This document shows positions 24,667-32,525 of a stretch of DNA of 42,483 nt, one piece after another. A model generated the notes under the pieces. That model made no database searches. It was given only the letters and a program-made list of their open reading frames with translations, and was not told the DNA's origin. Positions within the stretch are counted from its first letter, which is position 1, and every line of letters starts with the position of its first letter. The position numbers were made by a program, and so were the translations under genes. The stretch is from Anaerolineales bacterium (GTDB lineage: Bacteria; Chloroflexota; Anaerolineae; Anaerolineales; UBA6663): positions 1 to 42,483 of the forward strand of contig JADLEU010000175.1 in assembly GCA_020845955.1 (NCBI GenBank), read 5' to 3'.

Positions 24667-25350
24667 TCACAATTGAAAGATGACCAGGATCGCGCTCAGG
24701 CGCTCGGCGAACACCGCCACGCTGGCCGCCAGCGCCCCGGCATACATCACGCCAAAGGTCACCGCAATGAAGATCTGGCCCACCGCCGCCACCGGCCGCG
24801 CCAGCGGCGCACGCTGCACCGGGCTGCCCAAGGGTCCGGCTCGCCCGCCATACCAGAAGAAGCCCAGCGTGGCCAGCGTGCCGACGATCATGAACAGCCC
24901 CTCGACCACCAGCTCCACAAACTGGCCGGGCTGGTCAAAGGGCAGCAGCGAGACCCAGGCGGCCGCGGTCTGGGGCAGCAGCGTGCCGGTAATGGCTCCG
25001 CCCACGGACGCGGCTGCACCCACCCCCAGCATGGCGGCGACAACCAGCGTGCCCAGCCGGGCGTCGACGTGCAGCGTCTTGAGCAGCAGCAGCACGCCGC
25101 CGATCAGGCCCGCCAGGCTCACGAGGGCCGTGACCGCCAGGGTCACCAAGTCGCCGCCGTTGCCCAGGGTCACCAGCCGGCGCAAGTGGGGCAAGATCAC
25201 GGTGTGCCAGGCCAGCACCACGGCGTAGCCCGCCGCTAGCCCAACGAACAGGTGCGCTGCCGCCCGGTACAGCGGGTTATCAGCCACCAGGTAAGTCAGC
25301 AGGGCCAAGGTCAAGACCAGCGCGGCCATCGCGGACGCGAACTCAAACAT
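24667..25350 (-). CDS. Six-helix membrane protein of the GlmL-associated operon
   Basis: A 227-residue integral membrane protein with about six helices (roughly 5-22, 28-50, 66-90, 98-122, 145-165 and 187-211). Polar marks within the membrane region include ADNPLYRAAAHLFVGLAAGY, a His-Thr-x-Ile-Leu-Pro-His segment (about 49-55) and FDQPGQFVELVVEG. I do not recognise a named family. The ATG at 25350 is 2 bases past the stop of the 1092-aa gene, and the next gene follows within 4 bases, so it is certainly co-transcribed. It probably works in the same membrane assembly as the adjacent zinc-ribbon protein. Confidence 0.82.
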   Translation of the reverse strand: MFEFASAMAALVLTLALLTYLVADNPLYRAAAHLFVGLAAGYAVVLAWHTVILPHLRRLVTLGNGGDLVTLAVTALVSLAGLIGGVLLLLKTLHVDARLGTLVVAAMLGVGAAASVGGAITGTLLPQTAAAWVSLLPFDQPGQFVELVVEGLFMIVGTLATLGFFWYGGRAGPLGSPVQRAPLARPVAAVGQIFIAVTFGVMYAGALAASVAVFAERLSAILVIFQL

Positions 25351-25352
25351 GG

Positions 25353-28300
25353 TCAGCGCTTTCGACGGCGTACGAGGCTCAGCAGCCCGTACACCAGGTT
25401 ACCGGCCGCGATGATCACGGCAGCCGCCAGCAGCCCCCCACCCAGGGCCGGCCAGCGCTCGGTGCCGGTGCCCGGCAGGCCGGCGTGCTGCTCATATTGA
25501 GTCGCGCCGGCCAAACCTGCCACCAGGCCATCGACCTGCGGGTTGTCGTCGCCCTGGGTGTAGGGCCGCAGCAGCGGCTCGGCGCCCATGCTGGCCACGA
25601 CCACCAGGTCTACCTTGGGCGCATAGCGCTGGGCCTGCTCGACCCAGGCGCGCGCTGCCTGCGGGGTGTCGGCTGCCACCACGATCAACCCAAAATCGGC
25701 CAGGGCGTTCACCCCTGCCAGAGCCGAAGTCTCCCATACGGCCTCGCCGCGCAGTGTGCCGGTGAAATCGCTCTGGAAGGCGCCGCGCGGCCCGCCCGCG
25801 AATTGCAGCAGCCCCACTGGGCCGCCGGGCAAGAAGCCAAGGTTCAAGTAGTGGGCGCCGTAGCTGTAGCGGAATCCGGTCTGTTCGCCCAGGCTGGTGG
25901 CCGTCGCCTCCAGCACTTGTTGGCTCACGGCTGCCCCGGCCGGCCGCGACGACACGGCCACGACCGGCAGCCCAAGCCCCAGCACCTGGCGCACGATGGC
26001 CTGGGCGCCGGGGTTCAACTCACCCTGTAACGCCGGCTCGTACTCAAAGGCCACCAGAACCGGCGCCGGCCGCGTGCCGGGCGCGCCCGACCGGGTCCCG
26101 GCGGCGGCCACGGCCTCGTAGGCCGCCTGGGCTTCGGCCGTCATGCCCAGCGGCAGGGGGAACAGCGCCGGCCAGTAGAACTGGGCTAGCCCAATGGCCG
26201 CCGCCAGCACGGCGAAGATAACCCAGCGCTCCACCAGCGCCCCCAGCCGAGACCGCCCGCGCCGATCCGAGCGCGGAGCGATCTCAGTTTGCAGCAGGTC
26301 CACTAGCAGCTTGGCGTGCGCGGACTGTGCATCGCTGACTTCCAGGCGGCGCACCGGCGCGGCCGCCGGGTGGGGCTGCGCCACGATTGGTTCGGCGCGC
26401 AAAACGCCGCGCATACCGGCCAGAACGCCCAGGGTCTCCTCGTAGGCCTCGGCCTCGGGCGCGGACGGCTGCGCCAGGTCCACCGGCCGCATCGCGGCCA
26501 GCCAGGCCGGCAGTTGCGCGGGCTCGGCGGCCGGCGGTTGGGCCGGCTCGGGCTCAACCGGCGTCTGGACCTCGGCCGCCTCAAAGCGGGCCGGCTGCGG
26601 CTCGCGCTCGGCGGGCGGGGAGGCGGCCTGGCCGCGCAGCGCGCGCAGCCATTCCGGCACCTCTTCGGTGCCGGCCTCTTCCTCTACCGGCATGCCGCGC
26701 AGCGCCTTCAGCCACTCGGGTAGCTCGGCGTCGGGCGTGGGCGCGATCTCGGGCTCAGGCTCGACCGGCGCTGCGGCGGCCGGGAGGGTGGGCGCGGCCG
26801 CCGTCGCGGCAGCCAGCTCGTCCATCCAAGCCGGGACCTCGACCGGCGCCGGCGTCTCGCCCAGGTCCGGCGGCTCGGCGGTTTCGGCTGCGGCTGCAAC
26901 GCCCGCGCCAACCAGCGGCCCGCTCCCGGGCGGCGAGGTCAGCACGGCCTGCGCGTCGGGCTCGGCTGGCGGGGCGGCCGAGAGTTGGCTGAGCCAGGCC
27001 AGGGTCTCTTCGTCTAGTTCGGGGAGGCCGGGGGGCGGCGTGGCCGCGGGAGGCTCGGGGCCTTCGGCGGCTGGCGCGCTGTGGGCGCCAGCCGCCAGCG
27101 TCGCCAGCCATTCGGGCATCTCGCCCGAGGTGTCGGTCGGCACGCCGGGCAGTTCGGCGGCTTCGGGCGCCTCGGGTCGCATGGCCTGCAGCCACTCGGG
27201 CAGGCTCTCCTCGGCAGCCGGGGCGATGGTTGGCTCAGGCGCCCGCGGGATTTCGGCGGGCGGCTCTCCGGGCCGGCCGGCCCCCTTGAGCCAGTCGGGC
27301 AACTCCTCGGGCTCGACGGTGACGATGGCCTCCTCGCCCGCTGCGCTCGCGCCGCCCGACAACACCGTCAGCCATTCGGGCACCTCGGCCTCTGCGCTGG
27401 CAGGCGCCGCGCCCTCCGGGCCGCTGGGCGTAGAGCCCAACCAATCGGTCATCTTCTTCCTGCCCGCCGGGCGCGCCTGGCCAGGTACGGTGGTCGGAGT
27501 TTCGACCGTCTTGGTGGGTGGCTCGGCCTCCGGCTTATCCGGCGGCGCCAGGATCTGGTTCAGCCAGTCGGGCGTGCCGGCGTCGCCCTGGATGGGCGAC
27601 GTGGGGTGAGGTGCCGGGGGCTGGGGGCTGGGCGGCTCCGGCGCCTGCGTGCCGGCCAGCTCGGCCGCGGCCGCCTGCTCCGCGGCCGTGGGCCGCATCC
27701 AGGGCGGCGGCACCGCCATCCGGCCCGCGGCTGCCGGCGGCTTTCCTTCTGCCGTGGGCGGCTGCTGGTCCGCGGCGCCCGAGGGCAGCGCCTTCAGCCA
27801 ATCGGGCACGTCGGACTCTTCCGCCGGCTGCGCCGGGGTGGGTGCGCCCTCGGCGGGCGCGAGCGGGGCCAAGTCCTGCAGCCAGGCGGGCACCTCGTTA
27901 GATGGCGGCTCCTGGCCCGCGGCCAGCCAATCGGTCATCTTGCGGCGGGGTCGGTCGGCCGCGAGCTCGCCGGCCGGCACCACGGTCGGCGCGGCCTCTT
28001 TCAGCCAGTCGGGCATCTCGTCGCTGGAGGCGGGCTCCGCAGCAGGAGGCTCCGGGACGGGCGGGGGAGTGAGTGTTTCCGGCGCCGCCGTGGGCCCGGT
28101 CACTGGGGCCAGGTCGCGCAGCCAATCGGGCAGATCATCGCCGGCCGGCTCCGCGGCCGGCGTTTCGGTCTGGCCAGTCCACATCCAATCCGGCTCGTCG
28201 GCCGGCCCGCTGTGCACCTCGCGCAGCCGGCTCATCCAATCGTCCGGCGTTTCGGGCTCGGTCGCCGGCGGCGCCTCGGGTAGCGGCGGGGGCTGCTCAG

Positions 28301-28631
28301 CCGGCTGCGCGCCGCGCATCAGGCGCTCGCGCAGGCTGCCGGAGGCCGGCTTGGCGAGGCTAGGAGCCGCGCCCGCCTCAGCGGGACCAGACGCCTTGAG
28401 CGGCGCGTGGCAGTTCCGGCAGGTCGTTTGGGTGGCAGGGTTGGGCTGGCCGCACACCGGGCAATTTACGCTCTGCGTCCCGGCCGCGATCAGCGTCTGG
28501 TCGGCGGGTACGCTCGCGGGCGCGGGGGCCTCCCCGACCGCCGGCAGCTTAAGCCGCGCCTCGCAATACTGGCAGACTTCCAGGAAGTCCGGGTTGGGCT
28601 TACCACACGCCTGGCAGCGAATGACAGCCAT
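25353..28631 (-). CDS. Large double zinc-ribbon protein with PxWL-repeat linker and C-terminal membrane domain
   Basis: A 1092-residue protein. Two zinc ribbons open it: C6-x2-C9, C20-x2-C23 and C57-x2-C60, C71-x2-C74. Residues from about 110 to 760 are Pro/Ala/Glu-rich, probably disordered, and carry about 18 copies of a short motif such as DLPDWLRDLAP, EMPDWLKEAAP, DVPDWLKALPS, ELPEWLKALRG and QLPAWLAAMRP. A membrane helix (VIFAVLAAAIGLAQFYW, about 795-815) leads to a roughly 230-residue domain (VLVAFEYEPALQGELNPGAQ and later LIVVAADTPQAARAWVEQAQ) and a final helix with a basic end RRRKR. The topology suggests cytoplasmic ribbons and motifs with an external domain. The repeated Trp-Leu motifs look like multivalent docking sites. 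The function is unknown. The ATG at 28631 starts directly at the ribbon. Confidence 0.85.
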   Translation of the reverse strand: MAVIRCQACGKPNPDFLEVCQYCEARLKLPAVGEAPAPASVPADQTLIAAGTQSVNCPVCGQPNPATQTTCRNCHAPLKASGPAEAGAAPSLAKPASGSLRERLMRGAQPAEQPPPLPEAPPATEPETPDDWMSRLREVHSGPADEPDWMWTGQTETPAAEPAGDDLPDWLRDLAPVTGPTAAPETLTPPPVPEPPAAEPASSDEMPDWLKEAAPTVVPAGELAADRPRRKMTDWLAAGQEPPSNEVPAWLQDLAPLAPAEGAPTPAQPAEESDVPDWLKALPSGAADQQPPTAEGKPPAAAGRMAVPPPWMRPTAAEQAAAAELAGTQAPEPPSPQPPAPHPTSPIQGDAGTPDWLNQILAPPDKPEAEPPTKTVETPTTVPGQARPAGRKKMTDWLGSTPSGPEGAAPASAEAEVPEWLTVLSGGASAAGEEAIVTVEPEELPDWLKGAGRPGEPPAEIPRAPEPTIAPAAEESLPEWLQAMRPEAPEAAELPGVPTDTSGEMPEWLATLAAGAHSAPAAEGPEPPAATPPPGLPELDEETLAWLSQLSAAPPAEPDAQAVLTSPPGSGPLVGAGVAAAAETAEPPDLGETPAPVEVPAWMDELAAATAAAPTLPAAAAPVEPEPEIAPTPDAELPEWLKALRGMPVEEEAGTEEVPEWLRALRGQAASPPAEREPQPARFEAAEVQTPVEPEPAQPPAAEPAQLPAWLAAMRPVDLAQPSAPEAEAYEETLGVLAGMRGVLRAEPIVAQPHPAAAPVRRLEVSDAQSAHAKLLVDLLQTEIAPRSDRRGRSRLGALVERWVIFAVLAAAIGLAQFYWPALFPLPLGMTAEAQAAYEAVAAAGTRSGAPGTRPAPVLVAFEYEPALQGELNPGAQAIVRQVLGLGLPVVAVSSRPAGAAVSQQVLEATATSLGEQTGFRYSYGAHYLNLGFLPGGPVGLLQFAGGPRGAFQSDFTGTLRGEAVWETSALAGVNALADFGLIVVAADTPQAARAWVEQAQRYAPKVDLVVVASMGAEPLLRPYTQGDDNPQVDGLVAGLAGATQYEQHAGLPGTGTERWPALGGGLLAAAVIIAAGNLVYGLLSLVRRRKR

Positions 28632-28649
28632 CTTTCAGTGACTCACGCC

Positions 28650-29318
28650 CTAGTCGCCGTAGGGACGGTCAAGACCCATAAGCAGGCGCAGGCCGGTGGC
28701 GATGGTGCCCAGCGCCACCCCCAGCAGCAGCCCGCGCGCCCCGGCCGTGGCGGGCAACAGCGTCGCCGTGCGCAGCAGGTCGCGTAGCGATACCGAGCCG
28801 GCTTGCGGCGCGGCCTCCAGGCCCGCCGGCCAGGGCGCCAGCGCCACCAGCGCCACCACCACCGTCAGTCCAAACACGGCCGTGGTCAGCGAGGGGCGCG
28901 TCCGCAACAGGCGATAAGCGGCGTAGACCAGGAAGAACGCCACCAGCCCGGCCAGCGCCGCGCCGCCCGTGCCGATCAGGTAGGTGAGCAGCCAGCTGTT
29001 GGCCGCGCTGCCCGCGCCGCTGCCCCACCCCAGCAGCGGTCCGACGAGGTTGACGACGATGACGGCCAGGAAGCCGATGTAGACAAAGACGCTGTACATC
29101 CAGCCTGGCGACTGGCTGAGGAATTTCTTGCCGTGCACCATGAGCAGGTTGAGGCCGCCGGCCAGCACGGCCCAGGCCGCGAGCAGGCTAACGGTGGACA
29201 CTGCCACCAGCCGCGCGTTTTGCAGCACCTCGAGATCAGAAAAGTAGCCGAACAGCGTGAGCAGGCCGGCTGCGATGGCGAACAGGGTGGCCAGCAAGTT
29301 GAAGAAGCGAAGTCGCAC
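28650..29318 (-). CDS. Six-helix membrane protein of the GlmL-associated operon
   Basis: A 222-residue integral membrane protein with about six helices (roughly 4-24, 37-60, 75-96, 108-132, 145-162 and 196-214). A basic patch, HGKKFLSQSPGW, lies between helices 2 and 3 and a polar loop GAGSAANSW before helix 4. I recognise no family. The start is GTG at 29318, preceded by AGGGG on the minus strand. The stop lies 18 bases before the next gene. The gene before it (the DUF6754-like gene) ends 26 bases upstream, so it belongs to the same transcript. Confidence 0.78.
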   Translation of the reverse strand: MRLRFFNLLATLFAIAAGLLTLFGYFSDLEVLQNARLVAVSTVSLLAAWAVLAGGLNLLMVHGKKFLSQSPGWMYSVFVYIGFLAVIVVNLVGPLLGWGSGAGSAANSWLLTYLIGTGGAALAGLVAFFLVYAAYRLLRTRPSLTTAVFGLTVVVALVALAPWPAGLEAAPQAGSVSLRDLLRTATLLPATAGARGLLLGVALGTIATGLRLLMGLDRPYGD

Positions 29319-29344
29319 GTGTTTCCCCTGACGTCCGGTGTTCG

Positions 29345-30097
29345 CTAGAAAAGTCCCAGGGTCTTGGCCGCGACACCCAGCAGAATCGCGACACCCACCG
29401 CCAGTCGCAGGATGTCTTGCGCCGTCAGGCTGGCCAGGTGCGCGGGCGCGCCGCCCACATACGCGCCGCCGGCAAACAAGTCTTCGCCGATCAGCGGGTG
29501 GTCGGCGGCGGCATACAGCACGGCCTGCGCTGTCAGGTTGTCGGTGCCGGCCAGGGTGGTCACGCCAGCGCGTTGGCCGGCCTCGGTCAGCAGCACCGCC
29601 TCTGTGCCAATTGAGCCCAGCAGCAGCGCCCCGGCCACCGCCTGGTCGCTCGGCAGCATTGTCTGCGCCGCGCCAAACGAAGCCGGTGTCAAGCCCACCG
29701 CCTGCGCCGACTCGGGGTCGTAGCGCGCCAGCGCGTTCTGGCGGGCATAAACACCGCGCAGCGTGTCCTGAGCCAGCAGCATGGCCGTGCCGTCGGCGGT
29801 AGTGACGATGGGCGGCCGGTCGCTCATGGCGGCCGCGGCCGCCACCTGGTCCAGCACGACCACCCCGGCCAGCATGGCGGCCGTGTCAGCCCCGCCGACC
29901 GTGCCAGTGCCCAGCGAAAAGTGCAAGCGCTGGCCGGCCTCAACCGCCGTGCCGACCGTGGCCGGCAGGCTCTGGTAGCCGTCGATGCGGCGCAACACGC
30001 GCCGCCGCGCGCCCTTGCGCTGGGCCAGCAGGGTGAGGCCGGCGATCAAGCCGGCAAAGGCCATCAGCGCCAGCAGGCCCACAAATTGACTGATCAT
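29345..30097 (-). CDS. DUF6754-like membrane protein
   Basis: A 250-residue protein with an N-terminal helix (about residues 3-24), a basic stretch KGARRRVLRR, a soluble domain of about 190 residues and a C-terminal helix (about 228-246). The soluble part contains LHFSLGTGTVGG, PPIVTTADGTAMLLAQDTLR and AGALLLGSIGTEAVLLTEAG. I associate this pattern with DUF6754, a family of unknown function found mainly in Chloroflexota; the name is from memory. The ATG at 30097 overlaps the stop of the upstream small gene (ATGA at 30097-30094), so translation is coupled. The fold, anchored at both ends with a central external or internal domain, parallels the C-terminal part of the 1092-aa protein. Confidence 0.75.
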   Translation of the reverse strand: MISQFVGLLALMAFAGLIAGLTLLAQRKGARRRVLRRIDGYQSLPATVGTAVEAGQRLHFSLGTGTVGGADTAAMLAGVVVLDQVAAAAAMSDRPPIVTTADGTAMLLAQDTLRGVYARQNALARYDPESAQAVGLTPASFGAAQTMLPSDQAVAGALLLGSIGTEAVLLTEAGQRAGVTTLAGTDNLTAQAVLYAAADHPLIGEDLFAGGAYVGGAPAHLASLTAQDILRLAVGVAILLGVAAKTLGLF

Positions 30098-30381
30098 GAC
30101 TTGTGCATTGGCCCCCGTTCGCCGTGCGCTGGATCGCGCCCGAGCTCGGCCGCTAACGCGCCTGCCGCCGCCGGGTCTTCCAGCAGCGCCGCCAGGTCGG
30201 TCACGCCCTCGCCTGTCCCCAGGACGCCCAACACTGGCGCCGCGAAGTATAACGCCTGCGCCCCGAAAAACGCCAGCGGCCCGCCGTCGGCCAGGAGCGC
30301 AGCCGCCACCCCGCCCAGGCCCCACCTGCGCAAGGCCCGGGCCGCGCGCTCAATCCGCCCGTCGCGCGTTACCTCCGACAT
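30094..30381 (-). CDS. Small protein, first gene of the GlmL-associated operon
   Basis: A 95-residue protein. A basic N-terminus (RDGRIERAARALRRWG) is followed by an Ala/Gly/Leu-rich stretch (about residues 21-50) that may be one or two short membrane helices, then an acidic segment GVTDLAALLEDPAAAGALAAEL. No family is recognised. The ATG at 30381 is preferred over longer frames because a minus-10 element (TATACT) ends 8 bases upstream, and because the extended sequence towards 30660 has no coding features. Its stop overlaps the start of the DUF6754-like gene by four bases. It would be the first translated product of the eight-gene cluster. Confidence 0.65.
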   Translation of the reverse strand: MSEVTRDGRIERAARALRRWGLGGVAAALLADGGPLAFFGAQALYFAAPVLGVLGTGEGVTDLAALLEDPAAAGALAAELGRDPAHGERGPMHKS

Positions 30382-30398
30382 TATGGGCGAGTATAGCA
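30382..30398 (-). promoter_or_regulatory. Predicted leaderless promoter of the minus-strand operon
   Basis: On the minus strand, TGC then TATACT (extended minus-10; hexamer at 30395-30390) ends 8 bases before the ATG at 30381. No ribosome-binding site lies in between, so the transcript probably starts at the start codon. The minus-35 hexamer is weak. Confidence 0.5.
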
Positions 30399-30811
30399 CA
30401 ATGGGACTCGCAAGCATAGCGATCCAACCGTACCTGTGGGTAGGGGTGCAAGACTGGTGCCAAGATATGGACGCCCACCAGCGCGGCGGGAGGTCTGAAT
30501 CCAACCAGCTTCCGACCCGTGCCCGGCTGATCTTGCTTGGCAGGAGCACCGGATGCGCCTTGACGGTGACGATCGGTGAAGGCCCATTGCCCGTCCGCCC
30601 GCCTGGCGCGCCACGGCGCCAGACGCATTCCCGGCGGAGGGGTCGGGGTGCATGTTGCAAACGCGATTAGCCGCCCGTACAAAAAGGCGCGTCCGCCGCG
30701 CCGCATCGCGCCACCAGGACCCGAAGATCGAACCCACCCAAGTCTGGCCAATATCTCCACTACCATGCGGGGGCGTGACGTTGCGCACGAACCGACATGA
30801 TTTTGGTTACG
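30399..30811. other. Divergent intergenic region with no recognisable gene
   Basis: About 410 bases between the minus-strand operon and the DUF418 gene. Short frames on both strands show no motif or ribosome-binding site. Nothing else is recognised. Confidence 0.45.
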
Positions 30812-30839
30812 TTGGTCTCCGATGGGCATGCGCTATGAT
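30812..30839 (+). promoter_or_regulatory. Predicted promoter of the DUF418 gene and possibly the ATPase operon
   Basis: TTGGTC (30812-30817), a 16-base spacer, then TATGAT (30834-30839). It lies 26 bases before the ATG at 30866, which has its own AAGGGAG. Confidence 0.5.
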
Positions 30840-30865
30840 GACCTTACGCCAGAAGGGAGCGCGTC

Positions 30866-32167
30866 ATGGCCGCTGCCACGCTTGCCTCCGATCGACCCGC
30901 CCTCGGCCCCACCCCGCGCGCCGAGCGCCTCGACGTCGTCGACAGCCTGCGCGGTTTCGCGCTCTTGGGGATCCTGCTGGTCAATATGGGCATCTTCAGC
31001 CAATCGGCCCAGCAACTGGTGCTGCCCCTGCCGCCCGGCACGCCCTGGTACGACGTCGCCGCGGCCTGGCTGGTGCGCTTCCTGGCCGAGAGCAAGTTCT
31101 ATTCGCTCTTCTCGTTCCTGTTCGGCCTGTGCCTCGTCCTGTTGATGGACCGCATTGAGGGCCGCGGCGGCCGCTTCGTGCCGCTCTACCTGCGCCGGCT
31201 GACGGCGTTGCTGGCCATCGGCCTGGTCCACGCGCTCCTCATCTGGAACGGCGACATCCTGGTGCTCTACGCCCTGCTGGGCGCCGTCCTGCTGCTCTTC
31301 CGCCGCGCTCGGCCGCGCACGCTCCTCATCTGGGCCGTGGCGCTGCTGCTGATCATGCCGCTCTTCAACACCGTCGTCGCCGGCCTCATCGCGCTGGGCC
31401 GCAGCCTGCCCCAGGGCGCCGCGCAGATCGACGCCGCCATGGCCGACGTGGTCGTCCGTTATCGCGCCGAGGCCCAACTGGCGCGCCAGATCTATGCCAA
31501 CGGCAGCTACGCCGAAATCACGGCCCAACGCGTGCGCGAATATCTCAGTTTCATGGCCATTGGCGACGCCATGATGATACCCAACGTGCTGGCTATGTTC
31601 CTCATCGGCGTCTACTTCGGCCGGCGCCGGCTGTTCCACGACGTGGCCGCCAACCGGCCCTTCTTCCAGCGGCTGCTGGCCTGGGGCCTGGGTCTGGGCC
31701 TGGTTGGCAATTTCGTCTATGCCAGCTTCAGCCTGTGGCTCTCGCGCGCCGAGATCTCCGGGCAACTGCTGCTGACGCAGCTTGGGCTGAGCCTGGGCGC
31801 GCCGGCGTTCTGCCTGGCCTACGCGTCGGCCCTCAGCCTGCTGGCCACGCGCCCCGGCTGGAGCGCGCGCCTGAAGGTCCTGGCGCCGGTCGGGCAGATA
31901 GCGCTCACCAATTACCTGCTGCAGTCGCTGATCTGCACCTTCATCTTCTACGGCTACGGCCTAGGCCTGTTTGGACTCATGGGCACGGCGCTGGGCGTAG
32001 TGCTGACCCTCAGCATCTACGGCCTGCAGATCCCATTCAGCCACTGGTGGCTGCGCCGCTTCCGCTTCGGCCCGGCCGAGTGGCTCTGGCGCTCGCTGAC
32101 CTACGGGCAGCCGCAGGCCATGCGTCGCCAGCCCGGGCAGCTTCAACCGCGTGGAGGCGCCACTTAG
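30866..32167 (+). CDS. DUF418 domain-containing membrane protein
   Basis: A 433-residue integral membrane protein with about nine or ten helices. The N-terminus RLDVVDSLRGFALLGILLVN is the family hallmark (an Asp-x-Leu-Arg-Gly-Phe motif shared with acyltransferase-like proteins). The loop YLRRLTALLAIGLVHALLIW and the C-terminal DUF418 region (GQIALTNYLLQSLICTFIFY, then PFSHWWLRRFRFGPAEWLWR) are all present. The biochemical function is not established. The ATG at 30866 follows AAGGGAG. The stop at 32165-32167 is only 4 bases before the first ATPase gene, so both are probably co-transcribed, which is an unusual partner for an A/V-ATPase. Confidence 0.9.
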   Translation: MAAATLASDRPALGPTPRAERLDVVDSLRGFALLGILLVNMGIFSQSAQQLVLPLPPGTPWYDVAAAWLVRFLAESKFYSLFSFLFGLCLVLLMDRIEGRGGRFVPLYLRRLTALLAIGLVHALLIWNGDILVLYALLGAVLLLFRRARPRTLLIWAVALLLIMPLFNTVVAGLIALGRSLPQGAAQIDAAMADVVVRYRAEAQLARQIYANGSYAEITAQRVREYLSFMAIGDAMMIPNVLAMFLIGVYFGRRRLFHDVAANRPFFQRLLAWGLGLGLVGNFVYASFSLWLSRAEISGQLLLTQLGLSLGAPAFCLAYASALSLLATRPGWSARLKVLAPVGQIALTNYLLQSLICTFIFYGYGLGLFGLMGTALGVVLTLSIYGLQIPFSHWWLRRFRFGPAEWLWRSLTYGQPQAMRRQPGQLQPRGGAT

Positions 32168-32171
32168 CCTG

Positions 32172-32525
32172 ATGGGCGCGCACACGCCAGAGGCCCGTGG
32201 CGCGGCCAGCGTGCTGGCCGACATCCGCCAGGCCGAAACCGAAATCAGCCGGCGGGTCGCCGCCGAACAGGAGGCCGCGGCCGACCGCCTGGCCGAAGCC
32301 CGGCGCACCGCCGCGGCCCGCCTGGAAGCGGCTGAAGCCGAAGGGCGCCAGGAGGGCGAACAGCGCCGCCAGGGCGCGCGGCTGCAGGCCGAGCGCGACG
32401 CCGCCGAGATCGTCGCGCGGGCCCAGCGCCAATCGGCGATCCTGCAGCGGGCCGGCGAGGCCGCCCTGGCGGCCGCCGTCAAGCTGGCGCTGCAGGTCGT
32501 GCTGGAGGATGAGCATGCGGCTTGA
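32172..32525 (+). CDS. A/V-type ATPase subunit G/H (peripheral stalk)
   Basis: A 117-residue, almost entirely alpha-helical protein rich in Ala, Glu, Arg and Gln, with a heptad-like pattern (AETEISRRVAAEQEAAADRL). It would pair with subunit E in the stator stalk of the ATPase. The ATG at 32172 is used; a GTG at 32151 in the same frame would overlap the DUF418 gene and cannot be excluded. The 3' end overlaps the start of subunit I by 11 bases. The sequence itself is low-complexity, so the call leans on its being the first gene of a complete ATPase operon. Confidence 0.78.
   Translation: MGAHTPEARGAASVLADIRQAETEISRRVAAEQEAAADRLAEARRTAAARLEAAEAEGRQEGEQRRQGARLQAERDAAEIVARAQRQSAILQRAGEAALAAAVKLALQVVLEDEHAA

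Noticed and set aside
27081-28283. Plus-strand open frames of up to 400 residues opposite the PxWL-repeat gene
   Set aside because: Their Gly/Arg/Leu repeats are the complement of the Pro/Ala/Trp-Leu repeats. The minus frame has the zinc ribbons, the helix and operon continuity.
30094-30660. 188-residue version of the first operon gene
   Set aside because: The extra N-terminal 93 residues have no coding features, and a minus-10 element lies 8 bases before the internal ATG at 30381.
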